12,402 nucleotides of DNA from Gaiellasilicea sp035553355 (lineage in GTDB: Bacteria > Actinomycetota > Thermoleophilia > Gaiellales > Gaiellaceae): assembly GCA_035553355.1 (NCBI GenBank), contig DATMJW010000201.1, forward strand, positions 1 through 12,402, read 5' to 3'. Positions 1 through 7,248 of this stretch are shown piece by piece. A program made the translations under genes and the position numbers. Each line of letters starts with the position of its first letter. The first letter of the stretch is position 1. A model generated the notes under the pieces. The model was not told the origin of the DNA. It saw only the letters and a program-made list of their open reading frames with translations, and did not search any database.

Positions 1-1
1 C

Positions 2-319
2 ACCGTGAACGCGTGCCGTGACGTCGCGCAGCGTCAGCTCGCGCGCCGGCACGAGCCGCTCGTCGAGGATCGCCGCGAGGCGCTCGACGCCGATCCGGCG
101 CAGCGGGCGGAGCAGTCGGCGCTGCGCCGGGAGCTCGGCTCCTGCCTCGCGGGGCTGCCGGCGGCGCAGGCGAAGGTGATCGTCCTCAAGGACGCGTTCG
201 AGCTCAGCTTCGAGGAGATCGCCGACGCGGAGGGCGTCCCCGTCGGCACGGCGAAGTCCCACGCGCACCGCGGGCGTGCGCGGCTCCGCGGCGAGCTCGC
301 CTCCCGGCTCCCGGCATGA
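2..319 (+). CDS. ECF-type RNA polymerase sigma factor, C-terminal part (5' end outside window)
   Basis: This is the visible 105-codon tail of a sigma-70 family factor, which directs RNA polymerase to a specific promoter set. The reading frame is open to the window edge, so the true start lies upstream. The first residues (TVNACRDVAQRQ) look like the end of region 2.4. The last 60 or so residues form sigma region 4: a hydrophobic helix (LPAAQAKVIVLKD), then the helix-turn-helix (FEEIADAEGVPVGTAKS) and a basic recognition tail. Its TGA overlaps the fabZ ATG by four bases, so the two are probably translationally coupled. That is an unusual partner for a fatty-acid operon. No anti-sigma gene follows. 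The regulon cannot be read from this sequence. The sigma assignment is firm; the subgroup is not. Confidence 0.85.
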   Translation, partial: TVNACRDVAQRQLARRHEPLVEDRREALDADPAQRAEQSALRRELGSCLAGLPAAQAKVIVLKDAFELSFEEIADAEGVPVGTAKSHAHRGRARLRGELASRLPA

Positions 320-765
320 GCGAGGCGGCACCGGTGCAGCTGCCGCTCGGGAAGAGCGAGATCGAGGCGATCCTGCCGCATCGCGACCCGTTCCTCCTGC
401 TCGACGAGGTGACGGTGCTCGAGCCGGGCGCCCGCGTGGTCGCGCGGAAGACGATCACCGACGAGGACTGCGCCGGCCATTTCCCCGGGAATCCGATCAT
501 GCCCGGCGTGAAGATGGTCGAGGCGCTCGCGCAGGCGGGCGCCGTGGCGGTGCTGTCGGAGGAGGAGAACCGCGGCCGGCTCGCGCTCTTCGCCGGCATC
601 GACGACGTCCGCTTCAAGCGCGTCGTCCGCCCGGGGGACGTGCTCGAGCTCGAGTGCGTGCTCGAGACGGTGCGCGGTCCGATCGGGCGCGGCAAGGCGC
701 GTGCGACGGTCGACGGCGAGCTCGCTGTCCGCGGCACGCTCACGTTCGCGGTGGACCGGTCGTGA
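316..765 (+). CDS. fabZ: 3-hydroxyacyl-ACP dehydratase FabZ
   Basis: FabZ removes water from (3R)-hydroxyacyl-ACP to give trans-2-enoyl-ACP in the elongation cycle of type II fatty acid synthesis, in the cytoplasm. The 149-residue protein has the usual length and a single hot-dog fold. The substrate-loop signature LPHRDPFLLLDEV is at about residues 20-32. The catalytic motif GHFPGNPIMPGV at 54-65 gives His55, and Glu69 in VEALAQAG is the second catalytic residue. The ATG overlaps the sigma factor stop (ATGA), and no separate Shine-Dalgarno is seen, which suggests coupled translation. It heads the fab run rather than lying beside lpxA/lpxD, as it does in many Gram-negatives. The His and Glu are both present, so the protein should be active. 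Confidence 0.95.
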   Translation: MSEAAPVQLPLGKSEIEAILPHRDPFLLLDEVTVLEPGARVVARKTITDEDCAGHFPGNPIMPGVKMVEALAQAGAVAVLSEEENRGRLALFAGIDDVRFKRVVRPGDVLELECVLETVRGPIGRGKARATVDGELAVRGTLTFAVDRS

Positions 766-1757
766 TCGGCACGGCGAACGGCAGGCGCGTCGGCATCACC
801 GGCCTCGGGACGCACGTTCCGGACACGGTGTTCACGAACACCGACCTCGAGCAGTACGTCGACACGACGGACGAGTGGATCCAGGAGCGGACGGGGATCA
901 GGGAGCGCCGCTTCGCAAAGCAGGAGGAGGCGCTGACCGACCTCGCCCGTCCGGCCGCGCTGCAGGCGCTCGAGCGCGCCGGTGCCGAGCCTGCGAGCGT
1001 CGATCTGATCATCGTCGCGACGGTGACGCCCGACATGATGTTCCCGACGAGCTCGGCGCTCCTCGCCGACCAGCTCGGGATGCCCGACGCGGCCGCCTAC
1101 GACCTGCTCGCCGGCTGCACGGGCTTCATGTACGGCCTCGCGCAGGCGTACGGGATGATCGCAGCGGGCCTGTCGAAGCGGGCGCTCGTCGTCGGCGGCG
1201 ACGTGCTCTCGAAGATCCTCGACTGGAGCGACCGCTCGACGCTCGTCCTCTTCGGCGACGGTGCGGGGGCCGTCGTGCTCGAGCAGGTCGAGGAGGGAGG
1301 GTTCCTCGGGTTCGAGCTCGGCGCGGACGGCGGCGGCGGCGAGCACCTCTGGCTGCCCGGGAGCGGCTCACGCCACTTCGAGGACCCGACGAGGTTCGTG
1401 AAGATGAACGGGCGGGAGGTCTTCAAGTTCGCGACGCGGGTGATGGTGTCGTCGGCGACGAAGGTGCTCGACGAGTGCGGCCGGACCGTCGACGACGTCG
1501 ACGTCTACGTGCCGCACCAGGCGAACAAGCGGATCATCGACCACGCAGCCGGGAAGCTGGGGATCCCGGCGGAGAAGACGGTCGTGAACGTCGACCGCTA
1601 CGGCAACACGTCGTCGGGGTCGATCCCGCTCGCCCTCGCCGACGCGAAGGCGGACGGGAGGCTCCGTCCGGGCGAGCTCGTACTGATGACAGGCATGGGC
1701 GCCGGCCTCACGTGGGGCTCGGCGCTGATCGAGTGGACGGAGGGAGGAACGGCGTGA
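762..1757 (+). CDS. fabH: 3-oxoacyl-ACP synthase III FabH (initiating ketoacyl synthase)
   Basis: FabH starts fatty acid chains by condensing a short acyl-CoA primer with malonyl-ACP. The 331-residue thiolase-fold protein carries the complete Cys-His-Asn triad: Cys119 in LLAGCTGFMYG, His252 in VPHQANKRI and Asn282 in DRYGNTSSGS. The N-terminal GITGLGTHVPDTVFTN and the GDGAGAVVLE stretch (166-174) are also typical. The frame stays open far upstream, but the GTG at 762 overlaps the fabZ stop (GTGA). It also gives the normal family N-terminus, and a GGTGGA lies at 750-755, so longer versions are rejected. Primer preference (acetyl versus branched acyl-CoA) cannot be decided from the residues seen. 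It is followed directly by fabD. Confidence 0.95.
   Translation: MIGTANGRRVGITGLGTHVPDTVFTNTDLEQYVDTTDEWIQERTGIRERRFAKQEEALTDLARPAALQALERAGAEPASVDLIIVATVTPDMMFPTSSALLADQLGMPDAAAYDLLAGCTGFMYGLAQAYGMIAAGLSKRALVVGGDVLSKILDWSDRSTLVLFGDGAGAVVLEQVEEGGFLGFELGADGGGGEHLWLPGSGSRHFEDPTRFVKMNGREVFKFATRVMVSSATKVLDECGRTVDDVDVYVPHQANKRIIDHAAGKLGIPAEKTVVNVDRYGNTSSGSIPLALADAKADGRLRPGELVLMTGMGAGLTWGSALIEWTEGGTA
1742..1748 (+). promoter_or_regulatory. Strong Shine-Dalgarno for fabD
   Basis: GGGAGGA lies inside the last codons of fabH, with six bases between GGAGG and the GTG at 1754. It supports the GTG start that overlaps the fabH stop, although the frame is open far upstream. Confidence 0.75.
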
Positions 1758-2674
1758 CGAAGATCGCCTTCATGTTCCCGGGCCAGGGTTCGTACGAGGC
1801 CGGGATGGGGCGCGAGGTGGCGGAGGCGGTGCCCGAGGCGATGGAGGTCTACGAGGCCGGGAGCGACGCCTCCGGCCTCGACCTCAAGCGGATCTGCTTC
1901 CACGACCCCGTCGAGAACCTGCTCGACACGCGGATCCAGCAGCCGGCGCTCGTCGCCACGAGCCTCGCGCTCGACGCCGCGATCCGGGCGCGCGGGATCG
2001 AGCCGGACTTCGTCGTCGGGCACTCCGTGGGCGAGTTCGCCGCGCTCGGCGCAGCCGGGTCGCTCGGGGCTCCCGAGGCGATCGCGCTCGTGCGCGACCG
2101 CGGCATCGCGATGGCCGAGGCCGCCCGTGAGCGGCCGGGCTCGATGGCGGCGATCCTCGGCCTCGCAGACGAGGTGGTCGAGAGCCTCTGCCACCGGATC
2201 GCGAACGTCTGGCCGGCGAACTACAACTGCCCCGGGCAGATCGTCGTCTCCGGCGAGGATCCGGCGGTGGGCGAGGTCTGCGCCGAGGCCGAGCGCGAGG
2301 GCGCGCGACGCGCGGTGCGTCTGCGCGTGAGCGGTGCGTTCCACTCGCCGCTCGTCGCGCGCGCGGCGGACAAGCTGCGCCCCGCCGTCGACCGCGTCCA
2401 CTTCCACGACCCGCGGCACGCGTTCATGTCGACGGTGACGGCGAAGCTGGAGGACGCGCACCGCTACCGGGAGCTCCTGATCGAGCAGCTCACGGCACCC
2501 GTGAAGTTCACGCAGGCGGCGCGCGAGCTCGTCGAGAAGGGCGTCACGGTGTTCGTCGAGGTCGGGCCCGGCAACGTCCTGAGCGGTTTACTGAAGAGGA
2601 TCGATCGCGGAGTCCGCACCGTCTCCGTCAGCGACCTCGAGGGCCTGCGCCAGCTGGAGGAGACGCTTGCCTGA
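1754..2674 (+). CDS. fabD: Malonyl-CoA:ACP transacylase FabD
   Basis: FabD moves malonyl from CoA to acyl carrier protein and so supplies the extender unit to FabH and FabF. The 306-residue protein begins with the family hallmark FMFPGQGS. It has the nucleophile Ser91 in GHSVGEFAAL, Arg116 for the malonyl carboxylate, His197 in SGAFHSPL, and Gln245 in EQLTAPVKF. VFVEVGPGNVLSGL at 267-280 is also characteristic. All catalytic positions are present and the length is normal. The GTG start overlaps the fabH stop by four bases and has a strong Shine-Dalgarno at 1742-1748. The 3' end overlaps fabG by eight bases. Its malonyl-CoA source, the AccA/AccD carboxyltransferase, is encoded about 5.4 kb downstream on the same strand. 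Confidence 0.95.
   Translation: MTKIAFMFPGQGSYEAGMGREVAEAVPEAMEVYEAGSDASGLDLKRICFHDPVENLLDTRIQQPALVATSLALDAAIRARGIEPDFVVGHSVGEFAALGAAGSLGAPEAIALVRDRGIAMAEAARERPGSMAAILGLADEVVESLCHRIANVWPANYNCPGQIVVSGEDPAVGEVCAEAEREGARRAVRLRVSGAFHSPLVARAADKLRPAVDRVHFHDPRHAFMSTVTAKLEDAHRYRELLIEQLTAPVKFTQAARELVEKGVTVFVEVGPGNVLSGLLKRIDRGVRTVSVSDLEGLRQLEETLA
2656..2662 (+). promoter_or_regulatory. Shine-Dalgarno that fixes the TTG start of fabG
   Basis: GGAGGAG is an almost ideal ribosome binding site within the end of fabD. It lies six bases (counted from GGAGG) before the TTG at 2667. This decides the rare TTG start, since the alternative start codons lie inside the nucleotide-binding fold. Confidence 0.8.
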
Positions 2675-3395
2675 CTTCGCCTCGCTCGAGGGCAAGACAG
2701 CGCTCGTCACCGGCGCGTCGAAGGGCATCGGGCGCGCGATCGCGAAGGAGCTCGCCGCCGCGGGCGCGACGGTCGTCGTCGGTTACCGCACGGGCGGCGA
2801 CGAGGCGGAGGCGCTCGCGCAGGAGCTCGGCGGGCGGGCGATCCAGGCAGACGTCTCGAGCGCCGAGGACGCCGCGCGCCTCGTCGAGGAGGCGGGCGAT
2901 CTCGACATCCTCGTCAACAACGCCGGCCTCACGCGCGACGGCCTCCTCGCGCGGATGTCGAACGACGACTGGCGCACCGTGATCGAGACGAACCTCTCCT
3001 CGGTCTTCTACACCTGCCGTGCCGTCACCCGGCCGATGATGCGCAAGCGCGCGGGGGCGATCGTCAACGTCTCGTCGATCGTCGGCGTGCACGGCAACTG
3101 GGGTCAGACGAACTACGCCGCGTCCAAGGCCGGGATCATCGGCTTCACGAAGTCGCTCGCGCGCGAGCTCGGCTCGCGCAACGTCCGCGCCAACGTCGTC
3201 GCGCCCGGGTACGTGAAGACGCAGCTCACGGACGTGCTTCCGGAGGAGGCGACGGCGGCGATGCTCGGGAACACCCCGCTCGGCAGGCTCGGCGAGCCTG
3301 AGGACGTGGCGGGGGCGGTACGCTTCCTCTGCTCCGACGCGGCGTCGTACATCACGGGCGAGGTCTTGCTCGTGGACGGCGGCCTCGGCATGTGA
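2667..3395 (+). CDS. fabG: 3-oxoacyl-ACP reductase FabG
   Basis: FabG reduces 3-oxoacyl-ACP to (3R)-hydroxyacyl-ACP with NADPH. It is a 242-residue classical short-chain dehydrogenase/reductase. The cofactor-binding loop TGASKGIG is at 15-22 and NNAG at 84-87. The catalytic tetrad is Asn109, Ser137 (NVSSIVG), Tyr150 and Lys154 (YAASK), and the C-terminal VDGGLGM is typical. The start is TTG with a strong Shine-Dalgarno at 2656-2662, and it overlaps fabD by eight bases. SDR proteins are often hard to assign, but the position between fabD and fabF and the close match to FabG motifs make this call safe. The next gene is fabF, 16 bases on; acpP, usual at this place, is missing. Confidence 0.94.
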   Translation: MPDFASLEGKTALVTGASKGIGRAIAKELAAAGATVVVGYRTGGDEAEALAQELGGRAIQADVSSAEDAARLVEEAGDLDILVNNAGLTRDGLLARMSNDDWRTVIETNLSSVFYTCRAVTRPMMRKRAGAIVNVSSIVGVHGNWGQTNYAASKAGIIGFTKSLARELGSRNVRANVVAPGYVKTQLTDVLPEEATAAMLGNTPLGRLGEPEDVAGAVRFLCSDAASYITGEVLLVDGGLGM

Positions 3396-3411
3396 CGACG
3401 GACCGGGAGAG

Positions 3412-4671
3412 ATGAGCGCAGACAACGGCAGACGCAGGGTGGTCGTGACCGGCCTCGGCATGGTGACGCCGCTCGGCAACGACGTCGAGACGACGTGGGC
3501 GAACCTGATCGCGGGAGAGTCGGGCGCGGCGCCGATCCAGCAGTTCGACGCGAGCGACTTCCCCGTCCACTTCGCCTGCGAGCTGAAGGACTTCGACCCG
3601 ACACAGTGGATCGACCGCAAGCAGGCGCGCCGCATGGACCGCTTCGCGCAGATGATCCTCGCGGCGGCGCGGCAGGCCGAAGCGGACTCCGGTCTCGAGA
3701 TCTCCAAGGAGGCGGAGCGGGTCGGCGCGTCGATCGCGACCGGGATCGGCGGCCTCGGAGCGTTCCAGGACTGCTACCAGACGCTGATGGACCGCGGCCC
3801 CGACCGCGTCAACCCGTTCTCGATCCCCGCGATCATCCCCAACATGGGCGCAGGCTGGGTCTCGATGGAGCTCGGCACGCAGGGCCCCCTCTCCTCGCAG
3901 TGCACGGCCTGTGCGGCGTCGAACATGGCGATCGGCGAGGGTGCGGACGCGATCCGGCTCGGCCGCGCCGACGTGATGCTCTGCGGCGGCACCGAGGCCG
4001 GGATCACGCGCGTCGGGATCGCGGGTTTCGGCGCGATGCGCGCCCTCTCCCGGCGCAACGACGATCCGAAGCGCGCCTCGCGCCCGTTCGACGCCGAGCG
4101 TGACGGGTTCGTGATGGGCGAGGCCGGCGCCGTCGTCGTGCTCGAGGAGCTCGAGCACGCGAACGCGCGCGGCGCGCGGATCTACGCGGAGCTGATGGGC
4201 TACGGCGTCTCGTCGGACGCGAACCACATCACCGAGCCCGACCCGTCCGGCACGAACCCGGCGCGCGCGATGAAGATGGCGCTCGCAGATGCGTCGATCA
4301 GCCCGTCGGAGGTCGGCTACATCAACGCGCACGGGACGTCGACGCCACTCGGCGACGCCTCCGAGACCCGCGTGATCAAGCTCGCGATGGGTGAGGAGGA
4401 GGCGCGGCGCATTCCCGTCTCCTCGACGAAGGGCGCGACCGGCCACTGCCTCGGCGCCGCAGGCGCCGTCGAGGCGATCTTCACGATCCTCGCGACGAAC
4501 CGCGGGGTGCTGCCGCCGACGATCAACCAGGAGGTCGAGGATCCGGAGTGCGACCTCGACTACATCCCGAACGCGGCACGGGAGGCGGAGATCGAGGTCG
4601 GCGTCTCGAACTCGTTCGGCTTCGGCGGGCACAACGCCTGCGTCGTCTTCCGCAAGTACCGCGACGGCTAG
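3412..4671 (+). CDS. fabF: 3-oxoacyl-ACP synthase II FabF (elongating ketoacyl synthase)
   Basis: FabF condenses acyl-ACP with malonyl-ACP in each elongation round. The 419-residue protein has the family start RRVVVTGLGMVTPLGN. The nucleophile is Cys167 (QCTACAAS), with the two histidines His307 (NAHGTSTPLGD) and His345 (GATGHCLGAAG), Lys340, and the gating-loop motif SNSFGFGGHN at 399-408. The length is normal and no catalytic residue is missing. A purine-rich GGGAGAG (3405-3411) stands immediately before the ATG, closer than ideal. The preceding 16-base gap is too small for a promoter, so it should be read from the fabZ-fabG transcript. It is the last gene of the fab run: a 95-base gap follows. 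Confidence 0.95.
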   Translation: MSADNGRRRVVVTGLGMVTPLGNDVETTWANLIAGESGAAPIQQFDASDFPVHFACELKDFDPTQWIDRKQARRMDRFAQMILAAARQAEADSGLEISKEAERVGASIATGIGGLGAFQDCYQTLMDRGPDRVNPFSIPAIIPNMGAGWVSMELGTQGPLSSQCTACAASNMAIGEGADAIRLGRADVMLCGGTEAGITRVGIAGFGAMRALSRRNDDPKRASRPFDAERDGFVMGEAGAVVVLEELEHANARGARIYAELMGYGVSSDANHITEPDPSGTNPARAMKMALADASISPSEVGYINAHGTSTPLGDASETRVIKLAMGEEEARRIPVSSTKGATGHCLGAAGAVEAIFTILATNRGVLPPTINQEVEDPECDLDYIPNAAREAEIEVGVSNSFGFGGHNACVVFRKYRDG

Positions 4672-4753
4672 GGTCGGCGTCATCGGCCCGTAGTCGCGGC
4701 GCCCCGTGTACCGGCGGGTATCAGTGACCGGATGGGAAGCGCCGGGGCAACAG

Positions 4754-4759
4754 TAAGCT
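4754..4759 (+). promoter_or_regulatory. Probable -10 hexamer (TAAGCT) of a leaderless promoter for the HAD gene
   Basis: TAAGCT fits the TAnnnT -10 pattern and ends seven bases before the ATG at 4767, a spacing at which transcription would begin at or next to the start codon. There is no Shine-Dalgarno in front of this ATG. No convincing -35 element is seen. A nearly identical arrangement stands before accD. The 95-base gap (4672-4766) otherwise holds only short imperfect inverted repeats and no clear terminator. Confidence 0.5.
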
Positions 4760-4766
4760 CCCGCCG

Positions 4767-5441
4767 ATGCGCTGGGCGACGTTCGACGTCTACGGCACGC
4801 TGATCGACTGGAACGCCGGCATCGGCGGCGTCCTCGAGCGCCTGTACGGCGCCGAGCACGCGCCCGAGTACCTGCGCCGCTACCACGAGCTCGAGCCGCA
4901 GGTGCAGGCCGAGGAGGTGTTCCGCTCCTACGCCGAGATCCTGACGCTGACGCTCGAGCGGCTCGCCGCCGAGATCGGCTACGGGATCCCGGAGGGCGAG
5001 ACCGGCGTGCTGCCGAAGTCGCTGCCCGACTGGCCGCCGTTCCCGGAGGTGCCGGAGGCGCTCGCGGAGCTCCGGCGCCGCGGCTGGCAGATCGGCCTCC
5101 TCTCCAACACGGACCGCGACCTCGTCGCCGCGTCGCAGCGGGCACTCGGCGTTCCCGTCGATGTCGCGGTCGTGGCCGAGGACGTCCGCTCGTACAAACC
5201 GGGGCACGCGCACTGGGAGCGCTTCTTCGAGCTCACGACGGCGGATCGCGAGCACCACGTCCACGTCGGCGCGAGCCTCTACCACGACGTCGCGCCGGCG
5301 AACGAGCTGGGGCTGCGGTCGGTCTGGATCAACCGCGGCCGGGAGGACGCGCAGGCGCACCGGGCCGACGCGCGGCCGGACGCCGAGCTGCCGGACCTGG
5401 CGGGGCTGCCGGACCTGCTCGACGAGCTCGTCCCCGCGTGA
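4767..5441 (+). CDS. HAD-superfamily hydrolase, haloacid-dehalogenase-like
   Basis: This 224-residue Rossmann-fold hydrolase has all four HAD motifs: nucleophile Asp7 with Thr11 (FDVYGTLIDW), Ser113 in LLSNTD, Lys144 in SYKPGHAHW, and Asp174 in LYHDVAPANELG. A helical cap would occupy about residues 15-95. Motif I is DxYGT, as in L-2-haloacid dehalogenases, without the second Asp that HAD phosphatases use as general acid. However, the positions where those dehalogenases have Ser and Asn before the motif IV Asp appear to be Ala169 and Leu171. The substrate is therefore open: dehalogenase, atypical phosphatase or something else. It is first in a four-gene chain and overlaps the next gene by four bases (GTGA). 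It probably has its own leaderless promoter. Confidence 0.85.
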   Translation: MRWATFDVYGTLIDWNAGIGGVLERLYGAEHAPEYLRRYHELEPQVQAEEVFRSYAEILTLTLERLAAEIGYGIPEGETGVLPKSLPDWPPFPEVPEALAELRRRGWQIGLLSNTDRDLVAASQRALGVPVDVAVVAEDVRSYKPGHAHWERFFELTTADREHHVHVGASLYHDVAPANELGLRSVWINRGREDAQAHRADARPDAELPDLAGLPDLLDELVPA

Positions 5442-6346
5442 ACGCCGCGGTCACGCTCCGCGACGCGGAGCCGGTCGACGCTCCGGCGATCGCCGCGCTG
5501 CTGAACGCGATCGCACACGCCCACCACGGCGAGGGCGAAGCCGACGCCGCCGAGGTGGCGGCGTGGATGCGCGAGCCGGAGCTCGAGTTCGTCGTCGCCG
5601 CGCGAGACGGCGAGCTCGTCGCGTACGGCGACATCGGCCACGACGAGGCGCGACCGGAGGTCGTCTGGTTCGACCTGCGGGACCACGACGACCCGGAGGC
5701 GGCAGGGCTCGTGCTCGACGAGCTCGAGCGCCGCGCGCGCGCCAGGAGCGTCCCGGCCGCGCGGATGCGCGGCTACGTCGACGTCGCTATGCCGGCTCTC
5801 GCTCAGGCGTTCGTGCGGCGCGGGTACGAGACCGTCCGCGCGTCGTACCGGATGCTGCGGGAGCTCGACGGCGACCTCGCGCGGGCCGAGCTCCCGGCGG
5901 GCCTCGGCCTGCGTCCGTACCTGGCGGAGCACGAGCAGCTCCTCTACGAAGCGCACATGGACGCCTTCGCCGACCACTGGGAGTTCCACCGGTCGCCCTA
6001 CGACGAGTGGCGCCGCTGGACGATCGAGCGGCCCGGCACGGACGCGTCCCTCTTCCACCTCGCCTGGGCCGGCGAGGAGATCGCCGGCTTCGCCCTCTGT
6101 CGCCGTTACTCCTCGGAGGAGCCGGAGCGGGGGTGGGTGAGCGTCCTCGGCGTCCGGCCGCCGTGGCGGCGCCGCGGTCTCGGCCGCGCGCTCCTGCTGC
6201 ATGCCTTCGACGAGTTCGCGCGGCGGGGGTACGACTCCGTCGGGCTCGGCGTCGACGCCGAGAACACGACCGGCGCCGTCAGGCTCTACGAGAGCGTCGG
6301 GATGCGCGTGCACCGGCGCTACGACCTGTGGGAGCGGCCGGCGTGA
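5438..6346 (+). CDS. Tandem-GNAT N-acetyltransferase, first paralogue
   Basis: The protein has 302 residues, twice a normal GNAT domain. An N-terminal, more degenerate GNAT half covers about residues 5-140, and a well-preserved C-terminal half covers about 155-300. The C-terminal half has the acetyl-CoA pyrophosphate loop RRRGLG (244-249) after the beta-4 strand WVSVLGVRP. It also has the typical end TTGAVRLYESVGMRV (277-291). Mycothiol synthase MshD shares this size and layout, but so do other double GNATs, and no MshD-specific residue could be confirmed. The substrate is unknown. The GTG start overlaps the HAD stop, with no clear Shine-Dalgarno, so coupling is likely. It overlaps its own paralogue downstream by four bases. 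Confidence 0.85.
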   Translation: MNAAVTLRDAEPVDAPAIAALLNAIAHAHHGEGEADAAEVAAWMREPELEFVVAARDGELVAYGDIGHDEARPEVVWFDLRDHDDPEAAGLVLDELERRARARSVPAARMRGYVDVAMPALAQAFVRRGYETVRASYRMLRELDGDLARAELPAGLGLRPYLAEHEQLLYEAHMDAFADHWEFHRSPYDEWRRWTIERPGTDASLFHLAWAGEEIAGFALCRRYSSEEPERGWVSVLGVRPPWRRRGLGRALLLHAFDEFARRGYDSVGLGVDAENTTGAVRLYESVGMRVHRRYDLWERPA

Positions 6347-7248
6347 GGCTGCGGGCATTCGACGAAGCGGACTTCGAGGCGGTGCTCGCCCTCCGGAACG
6401 CTCACCAGCTCGCGGCGTTCGGCGAGGCGGACGAGACCGCAGACGAGCTGCGCCGCTGGCTGACGACGCCGTACGTCGTCGTCGCGGACGACATCCGCCT
6501 GCTCGAGCAGGACGGACGGATCGTCGGGTACGCCGACGTCGACCCGACGCGCGACGACGTCCCGACGTGGTGGTGCGACGTCAAGGTCGCGCCGGATGTC
6601 GACGTCGACCGCGCGCTCGAAGCGATGGTCGGGTGGATCGAGGAACGCGCGCAGCGCGGGCGGATCCGCACGTGGACCGCGGCGTCCGACCGTCGCGTCG
6701 TCGCCGCGTACGAGCGGCTCGGCTTCGCGCCGGTGCGGCACTCGTTCGGTATGGAGATCGACCTCGACGACACCACACCCGCGCCCGTGTGGCCGGACGG
6801 CATCGCCGTTCGCACCGTCGAGCGTGGGGAGGAACGGCGGGTGTACGAGGCGGTCGTGGAGGTCTGGCGCGACACGTCGGACCCTCAGGACGAGACCTAC
6901 GAGGAGTGGGCGCACTGGACGGTCGACGCACCGTCGTACGACCCGTCGCTGTGGTTCCTCGCGTTCGCGGGCGACGAGCTCGCCGGGTTCGCGCTCTGTC
7001 GCGAGGATGCGAGCGACGCCGCGGCAGGTCACATCCCGACGCTCGGAGTGCGTCGTCCGTACCGGCGGCGCGGCCTCGGCGAGGCGCTCCTCAGGCACTC
7101 GTTCGCCGTCTTCCGCGAGCGTGGCTACCGTCGCGCGACGCTCGGCGTCGACGCCTCGAGCCCGACCGGCGCGACGCGCCTCTACGAGCGCGCGGGCATG
7201 CGCGTCTACCGCGACACGGTGTTCCTCGAGCGCGAGGTCGCCCGATGA
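6343..7248 (+). CDS. Tandem-GNAT N-acetyltransferase, second paralogue
   Basis: This 301-residue protein has the same two-half GNAT plan as the gene before it. The C-terminal half aligns almost without gaps: TLGVRRPYRRRGLGEALL (233-250), then TGATRLYERAGMRVYR (275-290). The N-terminal half keeps a recognisable end (VVAAYERLGFAPV) but lacks a clear RxxGxG loop, so probably only the C-terminal half binds acetyl-CoA. Both proteins also share WxxWT..(D/E).P and GFALCR segments in the middle, which supports a tandem gene duplication with later divergence. The start is GTG with GGGAG at 6330-6334, overlapping the previous stop by four bases. The frame is open far upstream, but a longer protein would run through the neighbour. 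The substrate is unknown. Confidence 0.85.
   Translation: MRLRAFDEADFEAVLALRNAHQLAAFGEADETADELRRWLTTPYVVVADDIRLLEQDGRIVGYADVDPTRDDVPTWWCDVKVAPDVDVDRALEAMVGWIEERAQRGRIRTWTAASDRRVVAAYERLGFAPVRHSFGMEIDLDDTTPAPVWPDGIAVRTVERGEERRVYEAVVEVWRDTSDPQDETYEEWAHWTVDAPSYDPSLWFLAFAGDELAGFALCREDASDAAAGHIPTLGVRRPYRRRGLGEALLRHSFAVFRERGYRRATLGVDASSPTGATRLYERAGMRVYRDTVFLEREVAR

Noticed and set aside
276..761. Upstream extension of the fabH frame
   Set aside because: The extra 162 residues are out-of-frame fabZ and Arg-rich. The normal FabH N-terminus begins at the GTG at 762.
204..1346. Minus-strand open frame of 380 codons opposite fabZ/fabH
   Set aside because: It overlaps three well-supported plus-strand genes and has no recognisable motif. 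The same composition effect explains it.
3352..5145. Very long minus-strand open frame (597 codons) opposite fabF and the HAD gene
   Set aside because: It is a shadow of high-GC codon use on the plus strand. The translation is Arg/Ala-rich low-complexity and crosses two real genes and the intergenic gap.
5438..6346. Assigning mycothiol synthase (mshD) to the first double-GNAT
   Set aside because: Size and two-domain plan fit, but no substrate residue specific to MshD could be identified and no mshA/B/C genes are present.
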